Below are positions 55,397 through 63,882 of a stretch of 64,000 nucleotides of DNA, in pieces. The notes below the pieces were generated by a model. That model did not search any database. It worked only from the letters and a program-made list of their open reading frames with translations, and was not told the origin of the DNA. The stretch is from Bacteroidota bacterium (lineage in GTDB: Bacteria > Bacteroidota > Rhodothermia > Rhodothermales > UBA10348): positions 1 to 64,000 of the forward strand of contig JADFHF010000011.1 in the NCBI GenBank assembly GCA_022567305.1. Reading direction: 5' to 3'. Both the position numbers and the translations under genes were made by a program. Positions within the stretch are counted from its first letter, which is position 1. The number at the start of each line of letters is the position of its first letter.

Positions 55397-56332
55397 ATGA
55401 CAGACTCGGTTTTAACTTCGAATAGCGAAGCGTACGCCCTGATTTCGGATATTTTTCTGACCGGTTTGCTCGGCCCGGTTCAGGCCAGGGTTCGAACTAT
55501 TCCTCGTCTACGCGAAGTTTTGGTCCTGGATACTGACGACGAACTTGCAGCTGAACATGAAACGATGTTTGGCTTCAATGTCTATCCGTTTGCGTCGCTG
55601 TTTCTGGAATCCGATGGTATGCTCGGTGGAGAGACGACGCAGCAGATTCGAGCCTTCGCGTCGCGTTCAGGAATCGATGTCGAATCGGACAAGAACGCTC
55701 CAGATCATATCGCGACCGAACTCCGGATTCTTGAGAGGCTGGCGAAGAACGATCCACCTAAAGAAGGTTCTATCGCTGAGTTCATCGACCAGCATCTCTT
55801 CTCATGGCTTCCCGCCTTCGTCGTGGCCGTCCGCGAAGAGTCCAATGATTTCTACTCGGAAGTCGCTGATCTGATGCTCGAACATATCGTAGATCATCGA
55901 CGATCGATCCCTGCCCAGAGTTATGTTCGGGAACCAGAACCAGAACCAGAAGAACACCTCCTTTCCGACCCCAATACCGGGATTCATGATATCGCTGACT
56001 TCCTTACTTCACCGGCGCGGTGTGGATTTTTTCTGAGCCGCTCGACGATCGCAGGCATCGCACAAGGATCGAAATTACCGCACGGATTCGGTGGACGCAG
56101 TCAGATGATGATGACATCCATTCGTTCTGCATCGGCATACGGAGGATTGGATTTAGTCATCTGCGCAATTCATGACATCATTGATCGAAATCGATCGGCG
56201 TGGGAAACACTTTCAGAATCCGGATTGAAGTCCGCCCATATTTGGTCGGAGAACTGGCTAACGCGATTGAATCATTCGAGCAGTACGCTTGAACAGATGG
56301 CGTCTGCGATCCGGAGAGAGGAATCGGACTAG
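55397..56332 (+). CDS. TorD/DmsD-family molybdoenzyme chaperone with C-terminal extension
   Basis: A 311-residue all-helical chaperone expected to help cofactor loading of the upstream molybdoenzyme. Residues 1-180 are TorD-like: EHETMFGFNVYPFASLFLESD, TELRILERL and FIDQHLFSWLPAFVVAV. A short EPEPEPE linker (about 182) follows, then a 115-residue extension (SPARCGFFLSRSTIAGIAQ, SMMMTSIR-type helices) not part of classical TorD, which is about 200 residues. The extension's role is unknown; since no Tat signal needs proofreading here, it may act directly in assembly. Converges with the SulP gene. Confidence 0.82.
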   Translation: MTDSVLTSNSEAYALISDIFLTGLLGPVQARVRTIPRLREVLVLDTDDELAAEHETMFGFNVYPFASLFLESDGMLGGETTQQIRAFASRSGIDVESDKNAPDHIATELRILERLAKNDPPKEGSIAEFIDQHLFSWLPAFVVAVREESNDFYSEVADLMLEHIVDHRRSIPAQSYVREPEPEPEEHLLSDPNTGIHDIADFLTSPARCGFFLSRSTIAGIAQGSKLPHGFGGRSQMMMTSIRSASAYGGLDLVICAIHDIIDRNRSAWETLSESGLKSAHIWSENWLTRLNHSSSTLEQMASAIRREESD

Positions 56333-56355
56333 TCCGGAGCATGCGTGTTCGGAAA

Positions 56356-58086
56356 CTAGTCGTCCGGGAAGACTTGAGGCAGGCCTCTTCTCTTGTGTTC
56401 TTCGTAACGTCCCCAATCCGTCAAAATATGCTTTACAACTCGATGAACACTCAGAAAAAACCGATCCGACCCCATCGCGTCATAGAGCCCGGATTCCTTC
56501 ATGACTCGCAGGACGGGGATCTTCATTCCGCCGAAATACAGTTGGATATCCAACTCTTGAAGGGTTTCATGGACCTCTCTGAGAACTGATACGGCCGTCG
56601 TATCGATGTCGTTCACGCCATTCGTTTCTAGAATCACCGCCTGGACGGATTCTTTTGCAACATGCGACAGAATCACATCACGCACGTATTCGGCGTTGGC
56701 AAAATAGAAGGACGCATCGACTCGAAGAATGAGGATGTCTTCGATACGGATGGCGTCTTCAAAATTTGCGATGTCGCGATATGAATGGCTACCGGGTAGA
56801 CTTCCTAACACCGCTACGTTTGGCCGACTAATCCGGTACATGATGGCAACGATCGACAACACAATCCCGATCAAGACGCCCTCCTGGATACCGATCACCA
56901 AGGTAGTAATAAATGTAACGAGTGCGATCAATCCGTCGGTTCTCTTCGTTCTAAGCAGGTATCGCATCTCGAATACGTCGATCAGACCGAAAACAGCGAC
57001 GATGATGATCGCCGCAAGGACGGCCACGGGAAGGAAATAGAAGAGAGGCGTCAAAAAGAGAAGCGTGAGCGCGATCAGTCCCGCGGCAACGACGTTGACG
57101 AGACTCGACTGCCCCCCCGAATGGTCGCCGACCGAACTCCTCGAGAAACTTGCCGACACCGGTACGCTTCGAAAAAGACTTCCAAGGACGTTTGTCGCTC
57201 CAACCGCCACTAATTCCATGTTCGGTCGAATCGTGTATCCGTGTTTAGCCGCATACACTTTTCCTAACGATATAACGGTCATGAATTGAATGAGAGAAAG
57301 CGTGATGGCGGTCGGGAGAAGAGCCCCTAGAGTGCTGAAGGACGCTTGCGGAATGCCCATGGTCGGAAACCCGGATGGAATATCACCCACGATGGCCACG
57401 CCGGCGTCATTCAGACTAAGAACCCAAACCATCAATCCGCCGAGTACGATCGCGAATAACTGGCCTGGAGCCCAGGGTAACCAACGTTTGAGGCTCATCA
57501 GGAGGAGAATGCCGGCTATGCCTAGAGACACCGTCGCAAGATGGGCGCTCCCTGCCTGGGTTATGACCTGCTTGACAATGGTAATCACGCCGGCAGTTCT
57601 GGGGACATCAATTCCTGTTAGAAGGGTGAGTTGGCTGAGAGCGATGGTAATCGCAGCGGCAGACATGAACCCCAAAATGACAGGCCGCGATAGCAGGTTG
57701 ACGATAAAGCCAAATCTCAAGAGGCCCATTAGGATTTGAATTCCACCCACCATCAGCGCGAGTAGAAATGCCAGTTCGAGGTACTCTTTCGACATGGGTT
57801 CAGCGAGGGCACTCAGACCCGCGGCCACGATCAGGCAATCGATCGCCATAATGCCCACAGCCAGGTGACGCGACGACCCAAACAGTGGATATACGAGAAG
57901 AGGTACGAGAGAAGCATAAAGGCCATAAATGGGCGGCACGCCAGCGAGCAGCGCATACGCCATGCTTTGTGGGATCAATACGATTCCCACGGTGATGCCG
58001 GCGATCAGGTCCGCCCGGAAATCGGTTCCCGTGTAATGAGGGAGCCACTCGGTAATGGGAAGAAATCGCTTGACCACGTTCGACAT
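56356..58086 (-). CDS. SulP-family inorganic anion transporter with STAS domain
   Basis: A 576-residue integral membrane carrier for sulfate, bicarbonate or related anions. The N-terminal signature is visible as RADLIAGITVGIVLIPQSMAYALLAGVPPIYGLY, followed by about 14 helices and GSLFRSVPVSASFSRSSVG. The C-terminal STAS domain (from about 440) contains VILETNGVNDIDTTAVSVLREV. I choose ATG 58086, preceded by GAGAG about ten bases upstream, over a TTG at 58119. Last gene of the four-gene minus-strand sulfur operon, 76 bp after the persulfide dioxygenase gene. Sulfate export (or exchange) is the natural role here; import for assimilation is the alternative. Confidence 0.93.
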   Translation of the reverse strand: MSNVVKRFLPITEWLPHYTGTDFRADLIAGITVGIVLIPQSMAYALLAGVPPIYGLYASLVPLLVYPLFGSSRHLAVGIMAIDCLIVAAGLSALAEPMSKEYLELAFLLALMVGGIQILMGLLRFGFIVNLLSRPVILGFMSAAAITIALSQLTLLTGIDVPRTAGVITIVKQVITQAGSAHLATVSLGIAGILLLMSLKRWLPWAPGQLFAIVLGGLMVWVLSLNDAGVAIVGDIPSGFPTMGIPQASFSTLGALLPTAITLSLIQFMTVISLGKVYAAKHGYTIRPNMELVAVGATNVLGSLFRSVPVSASFSRSSVGDHSGGQSSLVNVVAAGLIALTLLFLTPLFYFLPVAVLAAIIIVAVFGLIDVFEMRYLLRTKRTDGLIALVTFITTLVIGIQEGVLIGIVLSIVAIMYRISRPNVAVLGSLPGSHSYRDIANFEDAIRIEDILILRVDASFYFANAEYVRDVILSHVAKESVQAVILETNGVNDIDTTAVSVLREVHETLQELDIQLYFGGMKIPVLRVMKESGLYDAMGSDRFFLSVHRVVKHILTDWGRYEEHKRRGLPQVFPDD

Positions 58087-58162
58087 ATGAAAATGCTCTC
58101 GTGTCGCCCGGTATTTCAAACGACCGAGTCGCCATAGCTCTGAAAGCCGGTTGGTTCGGCTT

Positions 58163-59605
58163 CTAGACCGTCTGCACCATACCGGAGGCCGTTTCGTTTT
58201 CTGCGCTCCAGGTCGGGTAATCTCCCTCTATATACGTAACATCGTGTCCAAGCCGCTCCAGAAGTGCAACCGCGGAGGCAGCCTGAGCTCCGGACTGGCA
58301 ATACACCGCCTTCCGGGTATCCGAATCCAGCTCATCGCGGCGTACCCACAGGCGATTATGGGGGATATTGTTCGCTCCGGGTATGTGCGACACACAGTAG
58401 TCGGCCATGGGCCGAACGTCAAGAAGTTGCGCGTTCGGGTCGTTACTGAACTCCGATACGTGATCAAGCCCCACGTGTGGGGTCTGGCGTAATTCTCCAC
58501 CGGATTGCACGTAGGTATCGAAGGTCTCGGGTGTGATAATCCCCTCGATCCGGTCTAGCCCGATCCGGATAAGATCTCGGACCGCTTCTTCCAGGCGTGA
58601 CTTTTCGATAATCAAATACAGCGACCGTGTTTCTTCTACGAATGAACCGGCAATCGTATTGAAGGTCTTATTGAGAGGGCAGAACAGAGACCCAGGGAGA
58701 TGGCCGGCCATGAATAGAGTCCGATCCAGGCGCGTATCCAGTACGACCGATTCGCTGGCAGTAATCGCCGCGATTTCATCGGCGTTAACGGTCCGGGGCA
58801 CGGGTAATTCTCCCAGTAAGTTTGGGCCACTCCGGTTATCCCTCTTCATCCGCGCGAAGTACATCGGCGGTTCAGGTTGGCCGTCAAGAATCGCAGAAAC
58901 GAATTCCTCTTCCCCCCGCATCGCAGCCTGGATGGCGACGTTGAATCGTCGTTCATAACCGACCGTTGATTCCGGAACGGCACCCAGGGCTTTGCCACAG
59001 GCACTTCCCGCACCGTGGCCGGGCCATATTTGGATATAATCGTCGAGGTCTAAAAAATTCAGGACGGATTGGTGCAGGGTTCTGGCGGACGGCACCATGG
59101 CGCCCGCCACTCCAGCCGCGGATTCAAGAAGATCCGGTCGCCCCAAATCGCCAACGAAAACAAAATCTCCGGTCGCCATTCCGATGGGTGCGTCGGCTCC
59201 GCCTCCCCGGTCCGTTACAAGATAAGAGAGATGCTCGGGGGTATGGCCGGGACAGTGCACCACTTTGAATTCGATGTTGCCGATTTTAAATACGTCTCCG
59301 TGACGAAGAAGCTGAAAGTTGTATGACGAATCGTTCAGCCACTCATATTTCCAATCGGCGTCTCCTTCGTCAGACGCAAAAACCTTGACGCCAGCCTCCG
59401 CGAACTCCCGAAGTCCGGACAAATAATCGGCGTGAATGTGCGTATCGGCTGCGGCAACCAATCTGAGCCCTTCTTGGGCGGCCGCCATCTGATATCGGTC
59501 AATATCCCTCTCCGGGTCGATAATGATCGCCTCGCCGGTGGCTTGACAGCCGATCAGGTACGCATACTGCGCGAGTTTCTCGTCCACGATCTGTCGAAAA
59601 AACAT
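58163..59605 (-). CDS. cstB: CstB-type persulfide dioxygenase-rhodanese fusion
   Basis: A 480-residue multidomain sulfur enzyme. Residues 1-235 are a metallo-beta-lactamase-fold persulfide dioxygenase with iron ligands H56 (DTHIHADYLSG), H121 (CPGHTPEHLSY) and D153 (VGDLGRPD). A middle rhodanese-like domain (about 270-365) has no cysteine in its active loop (SLYLIIEKSRLEE). The C-terminal rhodanese has the nucleophile C436 (VYCQSGAQAASA). This exact order matches CstB of Staphylococcus aureus, which turns low-molecular-weight persulfides into thiosulfate and/or sulfite. Here sulfite would feed the Soe-like enzyme. Third gene of the minus-strand sulfur operon. Confidence 0.92.
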   Translation of the reverse strand: MFFRQIVDEKLAQYAYLIGCQATGEAIIIDPERDIDRYQMAAAQEGLRLVAAADTHIHADYLSGLREFAEAGVKVFASDEGDADWKYEWLNDSSYNFQLLRHGDVFKIGNIEFKVVHCPGHTPEHLSYLVTDRGGGADAPIGMATGDFVFVGDLGRPDLLESAAGVAGAMVPSARTLHQSVLNFLDLDDYIQIWPGHGAGSACGKALGAVPESTVGYERRFNVAIQAAMRGEEEFVSAILDGQPEPPMYFARMKRDNRSGPNLLGELPVPRTVNADEIAAITASESVVLDTRLDRTLFMAGHLPGSLFCPLNKTFNTIAGSFVEETRSLYLIIEKSRLEEAVRDLIRIGLDRIEGIITPETFDTYVQSGGELRQTPHVGLDHVSEFSNDPNAQLLDVRPMADYCVSHIPGANNIPHNRLWVRRDELDSDTRKAVYCQSGAQAASAVALLERLGHDVTYIEGDYPTWSAENETASGMVQTV

Positions 59606-59653
59606 GGGTTCTATTTGGTCTTACTTCATGCTCAGAAAATGCTCAGAAAATGC

Positions 59654-60103
59654 TCAGTGGGGGAGTCGGGGGCGAAGAGCGCCGTACGTCCAGGTTCCGG
59701 CAACCGCAGCTACAATGGCAATCAACATCACCGTGACGCCATTTCCAACCAGAATAAACAGGGGTCCGGGACAGGCTCCTGTTAACGCCCAACCCAGGCC
59801 GAAGATCGTTCCACCCGCCCAGTACCGGGTACCGGTCCCCAATCTCTTTGATGGAATGGCGACCGGACTACCATCCAAGGCAGGCGCATTTCTACGCTTT
59901 ATCAGCCAGATGGAGAGCGCGGCTACCGCCACGGCTGCACCGATCACTCCGTAGAGGTGAAAGGACTGAAATCGAAACATTTCCTGAATACGAAACCAGG
60001 ATATGACCTCGCCCTTGGTCAGAACAATTCCGAAATAAATTCCAATGAGGGCGTACGGCCAGAGGCGTCCTGTGCTCTTGTTTTGCATGATTTTCTCGTT
60101 CAT
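59654..60103 (-). CDS. YeeE/YedE-type sulfur transporter, second half
   Basis: A 149-residue membrane protein with four hydrophobic segments and the motif GLGWALTGACPGPLFILVG, whose cysteine marks the sulfur-relay site of this family. It pairs with the product of the gene just upstream; in full-length YeeE (about 350 residues) both halves are one chain. YeeE imports thiosulfate or sulfane sulfur, passing it along conserved cysteines. The frame remains open upstream to 60490, but that region is the other half-gene in another frame. The start ATG at 60103 is 14 bp after it. Confidence 0.9.
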   Translation of the reverse strand: MNEKIMQNKSTGRLWPYALIGIYFGIVLTKGEVISWFRIQEMFRFQSFHLYGVIGAAVAVAALSIWLIKRRNAPALDGSPVAIPSKRLGTGTRYWAGGTIFGLGWALTGACPGPLFILVGNGVTVMLIAIVAAVAGTWTYGALRPRLPH

Positions 60104-60117
60104 CGGTGTAGCAGGTT

Positions 60118-60678
60118 TTAAAAGATGAACGGGAAAAGGACATGTGTCATAAGAAGTCCGCCGGCAAAAAACCCGAGTACGGCGATCAGTGACGGCAACT
60201 GCAGGTTTCCAAGTCCCATAATGGCATGCCCCGAAGTACACCCCCCGGCATATCTGGAGCCGAATCCAATAAAAAATCCACCCACCACAATGAGCAGAAC
60301 ACCTTTTAGCGATGTAAGCCCGGTCCAACTGAAAATCGACTCGGGAACAAGACCGTCGAAATTCGTGATGCCAAGCTGAGCTAAATCCCCTTTCGTTGCT
60401 TCGGAGAGAGCGATAGGATCCGGATTTCCCAACCATGTCGCAGCAATAAATCCACCGATCATCGCGCCAAAGATCATGGTCAGATTCCACCCACCTGCCG
60501 TTTTCCAGTCGTAATTAAAGAAGGGAATTTTACCTGGAATAGCAGCCGCACAGATGTGGCGCATGTTTTCTGAGACCCCGAACATTCGACCTCCCACGAG
60601 AAGGAGCATCGGTACGACAAGTCCGGTAAGCGGCCCGGCAACGTACCAGGGCCAGGCTTGGGAAAACAGTTCGATCAT
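60118..60678 (-). CDS. YeeE/YedE-type sulfur transporter, first half
   Basis: A 186-residue membrane protein with about five hydrophobic helices (WYVAGPLTGLVVPMLLLVGG, LTMIFGAMIGGFIAATWLG, SLKGVLLIVVGGFFIGFGSRY) and the family motif YAGGCTSGHAIMGL holding the second relay cysteine. First gene of the operon yeeE-like half 1, half 2, cstB, SulP gene. The same half-size pair occurs in many Bacteroidota and Proteobacteria beside rhodaneses and persulfide dioxygenases (PmpA/PmpB-like). Its promoter region carries two operator-like palindromes. Confidence 0.9.
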   Translation of the reverse strand: MIELFSQAWPWYVAGPLTGLVVPMLLLVGGRMFGVSENMRHICAAAIPGKIPFFNYDWKTAGGWNLTMIFGAMIGGFIAATWLGNPDPIALSEATKGDLAQLGITNFDGLVPESIFSWTGLTSLKGVLLIVVGGFFIGFGSRYAGGCTSGHAIMGLGNLQLPSLIAVLGFFAGGLLMTHVLFPFIF

Positions 60679-60711
60679 GCCTGAAGTGTGATTAGTTCTT
60701 CAAAGAATATA

Positions 60712-60769
60712 GATTGTAATGATAAGTAGGGCCAAAACAACATTCGTTTTTGATCCTGTCATTACAAGT
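60712..60769. promoter_or_regulatory. Two operator-like palindromes before the sulfur transporter operon
   Basis: Site one is 60712-60727, read on the minus strand as ACTTATCATTACAATC (12 of 16 matches to the 55.2-kb palindrome). Site two is 60754-60769, TCCTGTCATTACAAGT (13 of 16). Their centres are 42 bp apart, four helical turns. They lie 34-91 bp upstream of the first gene start, a natural position for a repressor. Confidence 0.6.
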
Positions 60770-60798
60770 ACTCGGGCTTGCACTCACGGACCTTTTGT

Positions 60799-62562
60799 CT
60801 ATTCGCCTGGAGACAAGGGTTCTTCGGGACTCGAAAGACGCAGATCTTTTGCTCGTAACTGAATGGATGTTCGTCCATTCCAGGTGTTTTCTTCTAGAGA
60901 GTAAATAAGCTCAATCGGCGAACCTGTCGTTTTACTCTCGATAAGAAGATCAAGATAGTCACTCATCCGAAAGCCGATTACCTCACGGTCAACTCCGGGA
61001 CGTCCGTTTTCGCGTACGGCAAATTTTAGATGGCTGTTATCGCGGCCGACGGTTTTTGGCTCACCGGATACATTCAAGTTAGATGTAAGGAAAAGAGGCT
61101 GGGCATTATCGGGGCCAAACGGCGCGAATTGCTTTAATACGGCCCAAAAACGCTCATCGATCGAGTTGAAGTGGAGCTGCGCATCCACCTCAAGGACGGG
61201 GTCTGGGAACGTTGGACTCACCTGACTGGCAACGCTCTCTTCAAATCGGAGACTGAACGCCTCGATATTTTCGATCGGAAGCGAGAGACCGGCCGCGTAG
61301 TCGTGTCCGCCATACTCTGTAAGGATGTCTTCGCAGGAGTGAATGGCTTCGAACACATTGATGCCGTTGATACTTCGGGCGGAGCCCTTGGCGTTCCCGT
61401 TTGCTGTCGTGAGCATCACGGTTGGACGGTAAAAACGGTCCACCAGGCGACTGGCTACAATGCCAATCACTCCCATATGCCAATCGGGTTGGTAGAGGAC
61501 GATTGTGTGCCGGTCAGAAGAAAGAAGAAGCCGCTCAGCCATCTGCACGGCTTCATCGAGGGTTTTCTGATCCAACACTCTGCGTTCCCGGTTCAATCTT
61601 TCCAACTGTCTCGAACGAGCAACCGCTTCCACTTTATCTGTGGTCATAAGCAGGGAAACGGCTCGTCCAGCATCTCCCAATCGTCCTGCGGCATTAATCC
61701 GTGGCCCCAGACCAAAAACGATGGAGGTGACCGAGCAATCGCTCAGACGGGTTCGCGTCTCCTCTGCCAGACAGCGGATGCCCACCCGTGGATTGGTTCT
61801 CAGTCGCAGGATTCCCTCTCTCAAAAGGATGCGATTTTCTCCCGTAACCGAAACGATATCGGCGGCGGTAGCTAATGCGACCAGGTCCAGGTACGGAACC
61901 GCATCAAGAGCGTCCCGACCGAGAGCAGACAATAATGCCTGAACAAGTTTAAACGTTACCCCGCAACCACATAGCTCGGTAAACGGATAGGTGCAGTCGT
62001 TCCGCTTCGGATCCAGTACGGCGACGGCATCGGGTAATTGATCGTGAGGAGTGTGGTGGTCACAGATAATCAGGTCAATCCCCAGTGCTTTTGCATAATC
62101 TGCTTCATCAATCGCCGTAACGCCGCAGTCGAGAGCTACAATCAATTTGGCTCCAGCCTCCGCGCAGACGTCTATTCCCTGGCGACTAAGACCGTAGCCG
62201 TGCTCAAAGCGATTCGGGACGAAGAAATTGACCGAGGCACCGAGGCTCTGTAGGAATCCCGTGAGCAGTGCGGTCGACGTGGTGCCATCCACATCGTAAT
62301 CTCCATACACGAAGACGTGTTCGTGCTCATCGATGGCTTGTCGGATCCTCGCAACGGCGTCGTGCATACCGTTCATCAGCATTGGATCGTGCAGGTCCTC
62401 AAACTTGGCGCGGAAGAAAAATTGTGCCTCATCGAACGACCTGACGCCTCGCTGAACCAGCAGGTGGGCCAACACGGAAGGCAAATCGTTGAGTTCCGCA
62501 CAAAGACGCTCAATGAGAGCCTCATCGTCTGGATTCGATAATATCCATCTGTATTTCCGCAT
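60799..62562 (-). CDS. recJ: Single-stranded-DNA-specific 5'-3' exonuclease RecJ
   Basis: Degrades single-stranded DNA with 5' polarity in recombination and mismatch/base-excision repair. The 587-residue chain has the DHH phosphoesterase motifs: FVYGDYDVDGTTSTALL (motif I, about 84-100), VALDCGVTAIDEA, LIICDHHTPHDQLPDAVAVLDP (motif III) and GCGVTFKLVQALL. The DHHA1 region follows, with INAAGRLGDAGRAVSLL and GGHDYAAGLSL. A C-terminal OB-type domain ends in IQLRAKDLRL. Full length, no odd features. Cytoplasmic. Confidence 0.96.
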   Translation of the reverse strand: MRKYRWILSNPDDEALIERLCAELNDLPSVLAHLLVQRGVRSFDEAQFFFRAKFEDLHDPMLMNGMHDAVARIRQAIDEHEHVFVYGDYDVDGTTSTALLTGFLQSLGASVNFFVPNRFEHGYGLSRQGIDVCAEAGAKLIVALDCGVTAIDEADYAKALGIDLIICDHHTPHDQLPDAVAVLDPKRNDCTYPFTELCGCGVTFKLVQALLSALGRDALDAVPYLDLVALATAADIVSVTGENRILLREGILRLRTNPRVGIRCLAEETRTRLSDCSVTSIVFGLGPRINAAGRLGDAGRAVSLLMTTDKVEAVARSRQLERLNRERRVLDQKTLDEAVQMAERLLLSSDRHTIVLYQPDWHMGVIGIVASRLVDRFYRPTVMLTTANGNAKGSARSINGINVFEAIHSCEDILTEYGGHDYAAGLSLPIENIEAFSLRFEESVASQVSPTFPDPVLEVDAQLHFNSIDERFWAVLKQFAPFGPDNAQPLFLTSNLNVSGEPKTVGRDNSHLKFAVRENGRPGVDREVIGFRMSDYLDLLIESKTTGSPIELIYSLEENTWNGRTSIQLRAKDLRLSSPEEPLSPGE

Positions 62563-62739
62563 GGGAACGAGAAGTGCTAGGCACGTGCGGGGAACGTGGG
62601 CAAGCAGTCAATATAAAAATGCTGTGCAAAAATGCTCAGTAAAGATGCAGCGACCGAGAATGGACCGCAGAGGGGCCCCAATCCCAGCAAAGCGTTTCAA
62701 TTTACGATGTTTTTGAATTCTGCAAGTTAACGAAGTCAC

Positions 62740-62953
62740 CTGTTTCTCAACCGCTCGACGCTTTGGATCGCCGTCATTCTCTTTCGTTACCGGTACGGTA
62801 TTGGTCTACCTGCTTGAATTCAGGGATCTCATGGAGAGCGTAAACCCGCCATGGCTCGCAGAAACCGGATTCGGTTTTATTCTTTCGCGGATTCTTGCGG
62901 CTGTCTTGGGATTCGTTGCCGGCGGAATCGGTAAGGGTCGCCGCGGCGACTAA
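62740..62953 (+). other. Possible tiny membrane protein gene with a frameshift
   Basis: Protein-like translation in two frames that join well if one base is shifted near 62793. The first part reads LFLNRSTLWIAVILF and the second VTGTVLVYLLEFRDLMESV followed by FILSRILAAVLGFVAGG and a GKGRRGD end. Joined, they give a ~70-residue protein with two membrane helices. No ATG is available for the first part. The only intact frame starting with ATG is 62831-62953 (40 residues, one helix). Overlaps the stop of the lipoprotein gene on the other strand by four bases. The spacer between recJ and this region shows nothing else. Confidence 0.3.
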
Positions 62954-63876
62954 CGCAACACGTTTACTACAGTCGAGATGCGGGAGAAACTGCCGAACAC
63001 ACCCCTACCCCCTTCAATATGGTCCAGGACGTTGGGAATTTCTCCGGGTGAAAGCGTGGTTCCCCCCTGCTGAACCTGTTGATAACGCAAGAAGTCGAAG
63101 AGAGCATCGTCAATCGCACTGGTGTGCACACGGGATTCCCCATAGAACACAATGGCGAACCAGGGAAGTCCAATTGTGAGTGTACCGTCCGGGTTCACAA
63201 TATAATTGCCTTCATTGATGGGTGGGGAAGAGTTCTGCAAAAAATCATCCAGCTCCTCCACGTCCAGGCTGCTGGCGTCGTATTCCTCCCCTGACGAAAT
63301 CTCGTAGATCACATCGAGGTAGAACGGGGTGAGCGTCGCAATGCTCGGTTCCAGTGCCTCTAGAGAAAAGACAAAAACACTCTGTCTTCCGGGATATGCG
63401 CTGACCGTGACGGTTTGTTCGAACTGAACCGGTCCTTGATACTGGACGGATGTTGCGTTAACACATTGCACAGAAAATGTACCGGGTACGATCGTCTGGG
63501 CGGTGACGATGCCGTGCCCGGGAACCCTGGCCTCCAGGGCATAGGTCCTCTCGGCTAGAATGGTATGTGGATCCGCGGGAATGTAAATGCCCGGGCGATT
63601 CTCATCGTGCACGTATTCGATTTCGAACTCAGAGTCACCTGTTTCAGAAAGGAGCCGAACGAAAATGGTTGCGTTTCGAATACCCAACTGCGAAGCATCG
63701 TATCGACTCCCGATTTCGGATGTCAGAGTCAAGCGGACCGTCGAAATGTCTTCTCCGGCTACCAGATAGGATTCCACGACAACCTCATCCTCATGGATGG
63801 AAGAAGAGGTCGTATCGCAAGCCGAAACAACCAACGCAAGAAAAGCGATTAACGCTCGCAACAGTACATATTTCAC
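62950..63876 (-). CDS. DUF4249-family lipoprotein beside a TonB-dependent receptor
   Basis: A 308-residue lipoprotein with lipobox LALVVSACD (Cys at residue 20). The DUF4249 layout is clear: EDEVVVESYLVAGEDISTVRLT at the start, then NATIFVRLLSETGDSEFEI, ERTYALEARVPGHGIVTAQTIVPG and a C-terminal region about the size of the family. These are surface partners of TonB-dependent receptors in Bacteroidota. The receptor gene ends six bases upstream on the same strand. Ligand unknown. Confidence 0.85.
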   Translation of the reverse strand: MKYVLLRALIAFLALVVSACDTTSSSIHEDEVVVESYLVAGEDISTVRLTLTSEIGSRYDASQLGIRNATIFVRLLSETGDSEFEIEYVHDENRPGIYIPADPHTILAERTYALEARVPGHGIVTAQTIVPGTFSVQCVNATSVQYQGPVQFEQTVTVSAYPGRQSVFVFSLEALEPSIATLTPFYLDVIYEISSGEEYDASSLDVEELDDFLQNSSPPINEGNYIVNPDGTLTIGLPWFAIVFYGESRVHTSAIDDALFDFLRYQQVQQGGTTLSPGEIPNVLDHIEGGRGVFGSFSRISTVVNVLR

Positions 63877-63882
63877 GGTTTC

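Noticed and set aside
59654-60490. 278-residue version of the second YeeE half
   Set aside because: The extra part overlaps the first half-gene in another frame and lacks membrane-protein composition until the ATG at 60103.
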